From NCBI GenBank assembly GCA_037974665.1, contig CM075775.1, forward strand, positions 32,183,732 through 32,247,731: a stretch of DNA of 64,000 nt. The letters run 5' to 3'. The translations under genes and the position numbers were made by a program. Source of the DNA: Ehretia macrophylla (taxonomy: Eukaryota > Streptophyta > Magnoliopsida > Boraginales > Ehretiaceae). Positions 12,867 through 25,434 of the stretch are shown piece after piece (within the stretch, counting starts at the first letter, position 1; each line of letters starts with the position of its first letter). The notes beneath the pieces are model-generated. The model searched no databases and was not told the DNA's origin. It saw only the letters and a list, made by a program, of their open reading frames with translations.

Positions 12867-15800
12867 ATGAGTGACAGATTGAATTGCACAAACAATTATG
12901 ATTAATTTCTTCCATATAATTGGACATGTAATCTTCTTTTTAGATTTTTTTTTTAATTGTACAGGACCGTGAATCCGTAAACATTGATTAATGCATTCTG
13001 GTATTAATGCTTACCACTCCCACATTAAAAAAAAAAAAAAAGAATAAAAAAAAACTCATATATAAACCGCTTTGCCTATTTCAATTTTTCACTTATACCT
13101 TTGAGATTTAAATAACAAATTTTGCTTTTCTTATGAAATTATATATAGATTAGATATCTGCTTAGCTTAGTAAATAGAAAAAACATGTTGTCCCATATAT
13201 TGGGCCTAAAGCTTTTTAGGTTCTCTTCTCTTTGCATTCTTGTCCAACAAAGTGTTGTTTGATCCGTGTTTTGATTATGGGCCTCGACACCATTCATGCG
13301 TGACATGGCCCAGAACATGTGATGCCACCTAAAGTAGTTTTTTTTTCTTCTTCTTTTTTCACAACAAGAAACTAACTCTAAACATGTCAAGTTATAAAAT
13401 TATGTGATGTGATGATGTGCTCCAAAATATATTTTATATCAATTAAGGGCTAGACAATATTTTAAATGGTAGGACATAAATTCGAACTACGTAATTCTTG
13501 ATTCTAACGAGTTGTTATCTAATCACTCCACTTAACTGTTAGAACTAGTAATCTTAGGTTTCTTCAGACATGTAAAATTGTAAACAGTGCATTGCTTAAC
13601 TCAACCTTTAACAAGTTGCTTTATTTCAACATCGCCTCCATGAGTTTGTGGTATGAATTGGAAAAGGAAAAGATAATAAAATTGTTCTTTTCCCCTTTCG
13701 TGATTAATCGTCATCACGCCCTCTGCTACTAATGACAATTACTTCTGACGCGGACATTTGCTAGCTTCCATTCTCTTAACTGGAGTAGTAAAATAGGAAA
13801 CTTTTTGATTAATTCGAACTTATATTAGTCTCTTACATATTAGTGAGATTTATATATGTATATTTCATCAACCATATAAAGACTGACTCATCAAATCAGA
13901 CTGAAGCAAAAAAATTTCATAAAATAGTGGAGTAATAAGATCTTAGACAGTATTCATCAACACGAGTACATGGGTCACGTTATTCTATTTATTAGTATAT
14001 TTAGGGAAAAGAGTAATTTTAGAGATTAAATGTGATCCAATATCGGATTAAGAGTCTAAATTTTAAAACTTTTAGTGAAAGGCCCTGACTTTTGAAAAAG
14101 AGGTATTTTGTGCAACTATTAATTACAAAATATTGGGTTAATATCACTTTAACCACATGATATATCTACAATTTAAGTTTTGTTCTTTAATGTCTATTTT
14201 ATATCACTTAATCTCGTTATGTAATTTAATTAACTAAAATGTCCCTTGTAGCCGTTAAAAATATAAGAAGTTATAAAAATGCCCCTTCTTTATATCTAAC
14301 GATTATTTTCTACTTTTTTAATTTTTTATAAATGCTAAAACTTCAAACAAGAAATAAAATTTCAAGCAAAATGTTACACTTTATGATCAGTATAATGTTT
14401 TTTCCATAACATTTATTTTCTATCTTATGCTAATATCACTTTACCTCCTTAATGTACAAGAATTTTAACATTTTTTATGCGAATATCACTTTATTAGGTA
14501 CATAGAAATGTCTTTTTTTGTCAACTAAAGCACAGAGGGGTAAAGATACAAATAAATATTGGGGCAAAATGTTACATTTATATACTTTGAGAGGGTAAAG
14601 GGTTATTAATATTCTATAAAGTGCAACATTTTATCCCCTAATATTTATTTTTTACAGTTTTTATCTTTTTAAATTTGTCACAGTTTTAAATGTTGTAACA
14701 GATAAAAAATGCGATAGAAAAAGAAAAAGAGAGAGGCACTCAAAAGCTAGCTTCTTAGATTTCTAAACACGTCAAATTCAATAATAATCTAATAATCCTT
14801 TATAATTGATAAGATAAAGACCAAAAAAAAAAACCTCCTATAGATTACCAACACAAGGAAATAACAGGTGAAATCACCATTTCTATTCTTTCTCTAGATT
14901 TCGCTACTAGAAGGATGTTTACTTTGGCATATTTATATAACAGTAACATAGAGTTTGATGTTATCTAGGGGTAGGTGGGAAATCACTATTAATCTCCTTT
15001 GAAAAAAAAAAAAAAAAACATAGAGTTTGATGTATAACAAGGACGCTTTAATTACCCAAAAAGAAAAAATGAGTCCGCAGGAGACAGATCAGACTCATTA
15101 AGAGCCAATTCCTATAGGATGTGAGAAACCCATAAATATATGAAAAATGGTAATTTGAGAACCTATATTTGGTCGAATATGGAATTTAGGGTCTCAATTT
15201 TTAAATCTTTGATAAAAGGCTCAAAGTTTTGATAAAGAGGTATTTACACACCATTTACCACAAATTATTGGGTTAATATCTTTTTACCCCCATAATCAAT
15301 GTACAATATAGCTTTTTCCCCTAATGCTAATTTGTATCTATTAACCTCCTTTCCTAATTTAGCCTTCTTTGTATCAACTAAAAAATTATAAGAATGTACA
15401 AGAATAGCCTTCTTTGTATCAACTAATAATCATATCAAGTGATGTTGTAAATTTCTTTAATCATTGCATATAGTATCATTGTAAAAAAAAACTATGCAAT
15501 TAAGCTATAATTTTAAAATGGTTGCTAAAAAGAAATTTCACGAACAATTGTTAAGAAAAGAGATTGAAAAAAATTTAGTTATACAAGGATTAAAAAATAA
15601 TTCCAATAAGTACATATTGCAATGGTTTTTTAATTTTTTAATTAGAGTGTTGTAAAAGAACTAAAATATTGTTGGTTTTGTCTATCAACTTGAATTATTA
15701 GTTAAATGATGCAATATGTAAGAAGAATTTATAGATGACATATTTAACACGATTCATATTTGAACATCCAAATCATTTGTGTATGACTCTGAAAATTTTA

Positions 15801-17895
15801 AATTTTTTTTAAATAACGTGAAAATTCAGTTAATAGAGTTTGATCATCGATTGAATAAAAAACCTTCAACTTGCTTTGTACTTTATACCCACTTCAGCCA
15901 ATTAACATACCAACTATTTAAAAACAATTGTGTATAATGGTGAGATGGATGGAACACGATGTATCCTACTGTGTATGGTAGGTTTGTTATCGATAAAGCC
16001 TCGGCCCTCATATGTCAATTTTTTTAATGAGAAAGGTTTAAGATACTTATCACATACTTAAAGCCCGTATATGATATCATATCTTTTGCATGATAATATT
16101 TTCCCAAGTTTATTTCACATGGATTTTTGTAGATCACATCATGGTTTTGTAGGCAAAAATATTATCCTCTGGTCGGAGCCAACTCCTTGACCAATGAAGT
16201 TATTAAAGGATTTAAAAATAAAAATAAAAATTAGAAGCTTAAAGTTTTGAATGACGCATTATAAGTTGTGGGACTAGAACACAAAACAATAGATTGCGAC
16301 AAAAGAATACCAATTGGAGCGAGTTGTTGCACCACAAGGATGTGCCATGAGTGTGAATTCATTGCGGTCCTGCGTAGAATGAGTGTGAATTCATTGCAGT
16401 CCTACGTAAGATGAGTTTCTTGTTTAAAAAAAATACACACACTAAATAATAAACATTGTGAGAGATTTTACAATATTCAGTTTTACGGGTACAAATGAAA
16501 GAAGATAACTAAGATGCCATTTAAGTGTGTCTCATTTTGCTGATTTCACTTTTTTGGATTCATGTAATGTCATAGATTATGACATTTGAAGTTATATTTC
16601 GTTATTTTGAAGCGAACTTGTGCGGATATATTAAGAGGTGAGTGATAGTTGTAATTCAATTGCTTTTAAAATGAATATATGTACTTTTAAGGTATTTTTA
16701 ATTTAAAAAATATATTAATTTAACTCTTACAAAAGAACATTATTCGTATATGTATTAAATTGTGTATTTTTAATTTTACTCAACAAAAAACCTAGAATCG
16801 CCCCAAAAATATTCACGGTTGAGGTTTAACGGCTCAAGCGACAATATGGCATGCATGGCATCAGCAACACCACATCTATTTATTTGAATATCTTCGTTAA
16901 GATCATTCAATGACCAATAATCCAGTATCCTTTTAATCTATTCATCAATTGGTATGATAGAAAAAAGGAACGCACCCACCAAATTATCCGATCTTTTATC
17001 TTCTCTTTAGTGTATTTAGCCTCTGTCTGTCACTCTTAGGGCTCAGAACCCCAAACTTCCAGGCGTGATTGGAGTTCTGGGCTTGAAACATAACAGAATA
17101 ATATTTAGAACAGGTCACTAGTCAGTGCGGGATAAAGTATCAGTACTAGAAAAATACAAATGGGCGACGGGTTTTAAAGACGGTAAAAACTATATCGCTA
17201 CTTAGCGATGGATTTATCGACAAAAAGACTCAGTCACTAATTTGTGACGAATTAGCGACATCTTTACGACGGAAAACTTTACAACTAAATTTCATCACTA
17301 ATCCCTCGCAAAATTGTGACGGATTAGTGACGGCCGATTAATTAGCGACGACTTTAGCAAGAGATTACACCAAGAATTAAGACGGTGGAAAGTACCTCTT
17401 GAACCCATAGGAGCCCCTCTAAAATTTTTCACCGCCTGATTGGTCCTGTATATGTGGTTTAATGCCTTCTTATATTAAAGTGCTCGAGTCATAATTTATA
17501 TTTATGCATGACATAAACGTAGTTAGTTGGAAATCCTCCATTAATTTGCTCACGTTAAACCTTTGAATAGCTCTCAAAAATCAACAAAATTTCGTATCTA
17601 ATGCTCAAATTTTGTTGGAGATTACGTGCATGAGACATATTTAATCAGAAAGTCAGAGTGGCAAGAGACTTCAAATAGTATTAAGTAAAAGAACATATGA
17701 TCTTATATGTTGTTGGTATTGGAACTCGTGATTTATCAATATAAGATAATTATATTTTCTAACGTAAGTAAGCAGTTAAAACGGATGAATAATGAAAAAA
17801 AAAAAAAAATCTGCTCACAAAACAATTCTCATTATTTTGTTTTTCGAAATGTATATCAAAGATGATCTCTATGAAACAAAAGAGTAAGTGTTGAT
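12867..17895. other. Intergenic with diverged repeats, no gene supported
   Basis: A diverged repeat occurs at 14005-14250 and again at 15145-15385; both share AAAGAGGTATTT and TATTGGGTTAATATC. A 33-base unit with GAGTGTGAATTCATTGC is doubled at 16345-16412. The CACTA-like stretch at 17150-17390 is listed separately. No convincing coding frame was seen. Confidence 0.5.
17150..17390. mobile_element. CACTA-like subterminal repeat fragment
   Basis: The stretch is dense in variants of TTAGCGACG and GTGACGGATTAGTGACG on both strands, and begins near ACTAGAAAAATACAAATGG. Such short GACG-type repeats are typical of the subterminal zones of CACTA elements. No partner end or 3-bp duplication was found, so it is called a fragment. 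A similar stretch occurs at 30000-30260. Confidence 0.4.
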
Positions 17896-19076
17896 TTAAT
17901 CAACATTCCAGATTATATATGAACTGTCCCATAAACTAATCTCAATGCATCCTGATATCAATTCCTCAGGATAGCATAAACTAGTTGAGTCTAATGAATT
18001 GCACCAGTGATCACCATCGGTTTCCATATTGCATTCTTCAGATAACCAATCTGATAATCTGCTCTCGTATGGCGAAAATGCGTACGCGTAGTTTGATAAC
18101 TCATCTGCAGCTGAAAATGGAGCTGAACTTCCCAAAACGTCATCCTTTCTTGATACGCAGTCATCACTGCTGGAGCACGGGGACAGTGAGTCACATTTGG
18201 TATTCGACTGATTATTCTCAAAGTTGTTTGTGATAATTCTGCAGAAGTGTTCTATATATGAAACGTTTTAGTACTTTAGTCTAGATTGACATTAGTCCGT
18301 GAGAGAGGAGGTAAGTCCCATATGTGTGAGGACTGATGTCAGTCCGGAATATAAAAAAAAAGCAGAAATGTGACTGCACCTTGTTCTTGTACTGCTGCTT
18401 TCTTTCTCAACTGAGTTCTCCAGTAGTTCTTTATTTCATTATCCGTTCTGCCCGGCAATCTCCGCGCAATTTTCGACCACCTGCAAAGGGATTAACTATC
18501 TTAACAAACCTGAGTCAATTTGTAACACCTCGTCCAACATTTGTTCTATAAAAATACGTGTTCAATTTATAATAATTTGAGTTTCCTACTACTATCACGA
18601 CAAAATGGGAAAAGAGCATTACTTGTTACCCCACTGCTTTTGAAGTTGAATAATGAGACGTTCTTCTTCTGGAGTGATATTTCCGTGCTTTAAATTGGGA
18701 CGGAGGTAGTTCATCCATCGCAATCTGCAACTCTTCCCACTCCTTTTGAGGCCTGTATATACAGGGACGAAGTAAGAAATTTAATATTAGAAGGGCTAAG
18801 ATTTAAATAAGAAGATTGATAACAAGAAAAAAAAAAACAAAAAAAAACGTGGACCCCTAGCTCGCCCTGTGCACCTAAGCAAATTTCAGGAGATGATCGT
18901 AACGAGTTTACTGAATCACTTGCTTACGTAGCAAAACGAAAAAAAACTACGGATAGTATACCTGATGCTTTTGCTAAAGCATCCCATCTCCGTTCCCCTA
19001 AAACTGCAACAACTGCAATTAGTCGTTCGTCTTCCTCTTCTAGCCAAGGCCCTCTACGCAGGTTATCGTCTTGCAT
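17896..19076 (-). CDS. R2R3-MYB transcription factor, four exons
   Basis: Exon 1 is 19076-18962, exon 2 is 18752-18623 (130 bp, the classic R2R3-MYB size) and exon 3 is 18480-18380, all with GT-AG borders. They encode an R2 repeat with its three Trp ([34 protein letters not shown]) and an R3 repeat with [18 protein letters not shown] and NEIKNYW. The start is put at the ATG before [10 protein letters not shown]. Upstream in-frame ATGs at 19094 and 19118 would only add a non-conserved leader. The N-terminus resembles the MYB27/48/59-like group. The product should bind DNA in the nucleus; targets cannot be read from the sequence. The C-terminal region is the Ser/Asp-rich frame at 18238-17896, ending in [13 protein letters not shown]. 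Its junction is unclear: the donor after exon 3 is phase 1, and the best-looking acceptor at 18239 leads to a different frame. An acceptor at 18123 keeps frame and gives about 190 residues. Confidence 0.82.
18762..18869. mobile_element. hAT-like MITE remnant in MYB intron 1
   Basis: The left end is CAGGGACGA and the right end is CTCGCCCTG, inverted with one mismatch, and the 108-bp body is A-rich. The end sequences resemble those of the CAGGGGCGGAC element at 29305. The flanking octamers match only partly. Its left end lies 10 bases from the exon 2 acceptor, so it forms part of the region just upstream of that splice site. Confidence 0.4.
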
Positions 19077-19633
19077 AATCAATGGATAAGCCATGATTAA
19101 TATTGCTATGAACTGCAATGAAGCTTAGGGAACCATCCTTCTTATACAAGTTACAAGGTGGCATTTTTTGGCCAAAAAGAAAGAGAAGCTGTCCCGGAGA
19201 GCTTACATGGCAGAGTAGGTGGAAAGCACTATCAGTAAACACTACCACTGGCTAAGATATAGTAAAGTTGTATTTTAAAATCAATTTGTTTTTGGTGGAG
19301 TAATTTCGGATTTTATTTATTTGTTTTGAAAATTTTAATTTATTTATATAGGATAATTGGATTCTTTTATATCTTTTTTACTTATGGCCCATGATTGAAT
19401 TAATTAACGTAATTGAAGGAAGAACGAACTTAGAAGAGTTAAATATTAAAGTAAATTGTTGAAGTCACATTTAATGAATGACGTGGTACAAGAATAGCAA
19501 ATTTAAAAACTGTATAATAAAGACAATGCCTGAAACATGAAGCACGTAGATGAATAACATATGACCAAAATTCAACTCTGATAATATGTTAGTTAACCAC
19601 GAATTTTATTCTATAACCAATTTGATTTATATA

Positions 19634-19984
19634 GCTCTGTTTGGCCTAACTTTTAGATATTCAAAACTAACTTGTTTGGCCTATTTTTTAAAGTGTTTTT
19701 AAGTAAAAGTTAAAGCTAAAAAATGAAAAGCTACAAATTGAAACTTTTCAAAAAAAGCTTTTGCGAAACTGTTTTATATAATGCGGGAAACTTTTTTTTT
19801 TCAAATATATCTCTTCATATTTTTTAAAGTCTGATATTACCCTCAAAATTTTTAAAAACTCAATGTTGCCTAATACAGGTCAAACAGTCAATAACTTTTG
19901 TTCAACGACACTTCTAACAAAAGCTCTTACTCTAAAAACTGTACAACTCAAAAGTTGAAATTTCACACTAGACCAAACAGAACC
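19634..19984. mobile_element. MITE with CTGTTTGG ends
   Basis: The left end GCTCTGTTTGGCCTAAC and the right end CTAGACCAAACAGAACC form an inverted repeat with two mismatches in the core. The interior has words such as AAAAGCTACAAATTG and AGTTAAAGCTAAAAA, also seen inverted at 28452-28570 and 45547-45660. The target duplication is not resolved. Confidence 0.55.
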
Positions 19985-20135
19985 TAAAATCTTATATACA
20001 AGTATTGAAAATCTTGATTTATCCATTGGAGACAACTGAAGTCTCCAACATGCTGCTGATGGCTTCCATTAGGTGATTCAAGGATTTTCTATTGTCATCT
20101 CATAACAATGGCGTTCTATCCCCTTCTTTACATCA

Positions 20136-20387
20136 CTATTTCTGGTAATGTGTACAAAGGTTGTCCTTCACTTGTGCTACAAAAGTTTTTGATCGTGTTG
20201 GAAGTTCAGATATAGATTTGTCTCTATCCATTATAATGACATCGAACTCTTCTAGTTTAATTAAATATGTGATCCCAAAGAGAAAAGCATAGGCATATTG
20301 TTTTTTAAGATAGCAGAAATGCAAAATGTGAATCTCACTAAATCTTCTCTCCAGCATTTCATAGATATTTAATTTAGAGATACGCAT
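20136..20387 (-). CDS. Unrecognised 83-aa frame
   Basis: The frame starts MRISKLNIYE and ends KDNLCTHYQK. Its composition is balanced, unlike the low-complexity frames around it, and it includes EEFDVIIMDRDKSISEL. I recognise no domain. It could be a small gene, one exon of a larger gene whose other exons I cannot see, or a chance frame. It lies about 1 kb upstream of the MYB start, on the same strand. Confidence 0.2.
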   Translation of the reverse strand: MRISKLNIYEMLERRFSEIHILHFCYLKKQYAYAFLFGITYLIKLEEFDVIIMDRDKSISELPTRSKTFVAQVKDNLCTHYQK

Positions 20388-21618
20388 CTCCTAGACAAAA
20401 CCAACTATATAGCTAGATCAAATTGATTTTAGAATAAAATTTCATTCACGTTACATTCATTCTTATTTCATGCATTGACTATGATAAACAGCTAATCTAA
20501 ATTCAAAGCTTTTGCTTTTACCACGTTGAGCTTCTTTAACAGTCGTGTCACATTTGGAAAGGGGTATTACATCACATATATAGATAAATCAAACTTTCAA
20601 AACTATTATATAAAATCTTAAATTATTTCACTTAACACAAATTAATTTTAAAATAGAATCCCATAGAAATATCGCTGCAACTATTCTTGCAGCTCACGAG
20701 TGAAAACCACTGAAATTATGTAGTAATATTTGCTCAAAAATCATCAGTTTTGAAGGAACACAAACACGTATAACATTATTATGTTCTTGAAATTTACTAT
20801 CAATCGGTATTTAGCAGGATTGGTCCTTAGATTCCCAGCTCGTTATCGTTCAAATACCATTCGTGACCTAACCCAGAGCCACTAGGATTAATTGGCAAGT
20901 CTCATCACGTGCTTCGAGCCGCGCCGATCATTCGGGGTCAGGCAAGACACTGTAAGGTGGATAGTTTATATGGGACTACCAATTCCTTATCAATTATCCT
21001 GACATCCAAATTAGCTTTTATTTTAGGTCCTTTTTTTTTACTCGAGGCTTGAGTTTCAAACTCATATTTCCCCTTCATGTGTCAACAAGCAAGTTAGGTC
21101 TCTCCCGTAACATGGTAAAACTCTGTTACAAGTCTTGACATTGGTTGATTAAAAAAGGCATACTCGTCACAGTCTTGTAAATAAGTCTCCTAAGGAAGTT
21201 TTATGACTCAGAGTAACATCTCATATATGTTTTTTGTAACTCTATAGAGTGTTTCATTCTTCTCAACCTGAAATGAAATGGAGCAGAGATTTCAACTCAA
21301 TTTTAGAGTACAGATAAAATATATAGTAGATTTCAGAACTTCAATTAATAAATCCACAACAAAACTTGAGGGGCAGAGAGGAGGGGGAACAACTCTTGAG
21401 GTACACCATAGCTCATCGACATACATAATTTTCAACTATTTAATTACTATTCAGGCCGTGAACAAGGAAAAACAGAAGAAAGAAGCTTACAACTCTCTTG
21501 CAGAGACTCTATGCTGTGTGCTCTATATGTCTTTGGCATTCTAGAATAAGTGGATTAATATAAGGTTCAACTTTCGATTCTCGTATACCAGCTTGTTGAA
21601 ATACCATGGAAAGAAGTG

Positions 21619-24600
21619 CTAGCGATCGATAAAGGATTTGTTCATGAGATCAACAGCTGAATCCATGAACTGCAAACCACAGAAAATAAACAGTAGAAGA
21701 AATCAGGATATGATGCTAAGTTTTACATGTAAACTTGCATCTCAATAGCATTAGACATTACAATAAAAATAAATCTTCGTAGTTCATAGTATTCCTTCAT
21801 AACAGTTTTTGTAAGTAAAGACATTTAACAGTTCTCTCTCTTTTCTACTACTCTATTTCATCTACTGGACCACCTTCTGCCAGCTAGCCAGTCGGTAATA
21901 GAAAACAGTCTATCAGCTATCTGGTTTAACGTAGCTTTATTTTGTTTCACAATACTGTTTAATTCCATTTTCAGAAACACGGAAAGTTCAAAAACAGTTC
22001 TTTCTTGGTCAGGTACTTGGAAATGACAGTAACATTGTATGCATGGTAATAGGCACCCAGAGCAGAAAGCCCCACCAGCAAAGCTCACTCACTGAAGAAT
22101 ATCATTCGGTTGACACTAATATCTAATTTCAAGTAAGAAATTGCAGCTAAATTGGTAGAAAAATGAAATGGTGGAAAGTGCACAAAAGGACCTAAAATGA
22201 TCCTGGTACTTGTACATGGTTTTCAGTTTTCCTTCGTGAAAGTTTTAAAATTTTCCATGTTAGATGTCATGGCTCTGGTGTGTGAACCTTATGATCTGGC
22301 AAGCAATCATCGAGGAACCCAGAGAACGTTTTTAATTTCAGTGGACAGTTTCATCTCAGAACACTTGCACAAAGAAGACTAAGAAGGTTCTTCAATCCCA
22401 TGACAAGTAAAAGGGGTCTGAAGATCCTTTACAAATCTATGATGGGTCTAACCGAAAAAGACTGAACACACAAACAAATGGATGATTTCAAAAATTACAA
22501 GGATATGAGCATCAGTTAGCTTTTAGAATCTACGCATATTTATGGCAATTGCTGGGTTGAACCGCATTGCATTTTAATCTTTTATAAGCTTCATTTCATA
22601 ACAAGAAAGATATTCCCAGCTATCTTTTCTATGTTAACTGCCCCTTCACAAACGAAGAAAATGGAACGAGTGAGTGCTCTCTTTTGAATCAAATAGGTCA
22701 TAGGAATTACAATCTGCAACTATGCTTATGCACCTAGTCGTTGGCAAGAAAGAAATATGATCATCAAGTTACGTCCATGGTAGGAAATATTACGGATGTG
22801 AAAAACTCTGTAAACTGTCTTAGGAGCAACCTGCTGAGCTTGGGGATGGTGCCATTATCACCCCCTCACATCTCTCTAGTAGTATTTATTATCCACAAAT
22901 TTCTGCTTCTATTTCACCACCATAGAAGTTACTAGTTAGCTCCAACTTAAAAGGGTTAAACCTAGCATTGCACTGAGTAATTAATAAATCAAGCCATGTG
23001 AGAGCATGCAAAATGTTTAAAAGCAAGCATTACATGAGGTCAACAAACAGAAGAGTGATTGGATGACCAATTCAAGTATTGCAGTGAAGTGAAGCAATTG
23101 CAGACTAAACGGCAGTACACACTGTGCCATTTTATTTTCTGACCCACAGGAGGTTGGCTCAGCAGTCAAGGTCCAGCCACAAACTAGGGTGTTTGGAGAT
23201 CAAAATCCAACCTCTACCCTTGCCCCAACTGTAAGCAGTTATGTCTTCCATTTCCCAAAGAATGATATAACACTCATTATGCAGAGCAGAGTTGATCAAC
23301 AAAACCTCCCTATTCAAATATGCTGAATAATTCTTTCCTAACAAAGTGCTTGAAAGATGAAGAGAGGGTGATGCAGGAGGTTCAGGAAAAGACTTCACCT
23401 TCCCAATAGACTTGAGTTCACGTCCAACCGGTTCCAAGAATTTCAGGTCAACGTCAATAGGCCATACCTGTACAAAGTTAGATGACAAAAAGAACATGAA
23501 TACAAAATACAACATCAGAATAAAGTGTGATGCTGCATCGTTGAGAATTCTAATGTAACGTGGTTCTGGGAAAAAATTTCTCAGAATTTTAATTTTATTT
23601 TTTAAAAGGAATAAGTACAGAAATGATAAATCCCAAAACATATCTAGACTGGATACAGAACTTATACAACAAAGCAAGAAACAAGAAGCAAGAAGCAAGT
23701 GAAAACAGGATATGGACAATGTGGAAAAGCAAGAAATAAGCATTTTTGTAATTTGTGGCATACTATAGTTGTAGTCCCTAAAATCTTTAGCACCACTTTC
23801 ATATTTAACAGAGACACATCACTTGACGCATATGCTCAGCCACATAAAGACCAACATCAAAATTTTTGAATTATTTCTTTGCAAAGGGTTAATCAAGGAA
23901 GACTGAATGAATTATGCAGAGAGTAGTTCAATTAAACTATTTCTAGACGCATATGTGTAACGACACAAGTCTAACTACTAGCATGTCAACAAATTCGCCT
24001 AATTAACTAGCCCAAAATTCTTCACCCTGTGTTAGCCTTATAAACCCAAACACAAATCCTTTATAGAACCACTATGCGACTGAATGTGACAATGAACTTA
24101 TAAGATAAGGAAACATCCTCACAAATTCGTAAGTTACAGTAATATCCTTGCATCTCTCACACACAAATGTAATTTGACCAAAGCATCACCCCCAATGGAT
24201 CAGCCAAATCTCAGGGCGGTAAACAATGTATAACTTGTCTTCACAAGAATATGGATCTAAACATTGGTAATGCTGACAAAGAGAATGAAAAAGACACTGC
24301 TAAAACACGAGCTATTGTCAATCCTGTATTACTCAACCCATTGTTGATCCTCATAGAACTTAAGTTCCCAAAAGTATTTCACAAGTATGACATGGAAACA
24401 AGAGGAATATGACACATCATAGACTAATAACTGAAATAAGCTAATTTCCATTTTCCTCTGTTGCCCGATTGATTAAATTCCAGTTCCATCATACATATAG
24501 CCAGAGATTCAGAAGATTATAAAAAGGATAATAAAGCTATGAGTGTCTTATATGCAAGTGAATACTCAGAAATAACCGAAAGGAACCAAATGTTCCATGG

Positions 24601-25434
24601 AAAGAATAGAAAGAACCTTAACACCAAGTAGTTTAACAGGTGTAGCCTGTCCTGGTACAATGCAATCCGGCCCTGCTGCTTCCACTATTGCCTCTTGCCC
24701 TAATCCACTTCCAATTGGATCAGGGTGCTGCAAAAAATCCCATTCAAAAACCCACAAAGATTATAACTTTCCTATACCCATTATCAAAACATAAACCCCA
24801 GAAAATCTATAAATAAAATTTCAACTTTCTAAAATCACCTCATCACCATACACACATATACAGAGAGATATCTACACAAGTAAACTCAATAAACAATAAG
24901 ACCCAGAAAATCTAAAAGGAAAAAGACTAAAGCATAACTACCCCAACACCTAATATGTGTATAAAAATCTCTAATGACACACTTTGGTGGGATACGTGAT
25001 AAGTGCGTGTTTAAGCAAGTTCTGTGGGTTCAACTAATAATTTGAGGTTAACCACTTCGAGTCAATGAATTAAGTTGTTAAGCCTATAATACTAGTGCTC
25101 ACAACACGAGTGTGGTTTGCAGGCCCGGGTTCTGGGATTAGGGCGTGACAATAAGGGGTTCACCATTTTTGGGTCAGTGAATTTAAGTTGTTAAGTCTAT
25201 GATACTAGTGTCCACAATACTGAGTGTCCCTTGTGGGTTCGGGTTCTGGGATTGGAGCATGACAATACGAAAGAAAGTGTTTACCTTCATGACAGAGAGA
25301 GCAAAATCAGTGTCAGGGTTTTGAGGGAGGCGAAGAAGAGGGGAGAGGTGAATTTTGGGGATAGGCTTGGCTGCTGCACCTGTTGCCCTCCATGGCACAT
25401 CTTTCTGCAGTGCAGCACCTCCTTTCTTGGACAT
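21619..25434 (-). CDS. Conserved plant protein of unknown function, 126 aa, four exons
   Basis: Exons are 25434-25285, 24727-24617, 23467-23399 and 21669-21619. All introns are phase 0 with GT-AG borders. Together they give 381 bp, 126 residues plus stop. The start MSKKGGAALQKDVPWRA is the first ATG of the frame. Conserved-looking blocks are PIPKIHLSPLLRLPQNPDTD, HPDPIGSGLGQEAIVEAAG, DCIVPGQATPVKLLGVKVWP, DLKFLEPVGRELKSIGK and the C-terminal FMDSAVDLMNKSFIDR. I recognise these from a small conserved plant family without a defined role. I see no transmembrane segment, signal peptide or catalytic motif. The introns (557, 1149 and 1729 bp) are much longer than the exons and hold repeats, but the frame is intact. 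Confidence 0.88.
23145..23225 (+). mobile_element. Possible tRNA-derived SINE in intron 3
   Basis: TGGCTCAGCAG at 23155 fits an A box and GATCAAAATCC at 23198 a diverged B box, with the spacing seen in tRNA-type SINEs. It lies in an intron of the minus-strand gene, in opposite orientation. The tail and target duplication were not found. Confidence 0.35.
25030..25266. repeat. Two-copy tandem repeat in intron 1
   Basis: Two diverged units of about 120 bp share AAGTTGTTAAG, GATACTAGTG-type words, CGGGTTCTGGGATT and the end word GACAAT (25149 and 25261). The second copy ends about 18 bases from the exon 1 donor at 25284-25283. The frame of exon 1 is untouched. Confidence 0.65.

Larger units (their letters stand above)
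19119..21618. other. Intergenic, upstream of the MYB gene
   Basis: Holds the MYB promoter side, a MITE at 19634-19984 and an unrecognised 83-codon frame at 20136-20387. The stretch 20790-20990 is less AT-rich but shows no coding frame. Confidence 0.5.

Noticed and set aside
23159-23761. 200-codon frame on the minus strand
   Set aside because: Only 23467-23399 is a real exon; the rest is intron and SINE-like sequence, as the splice borders show.
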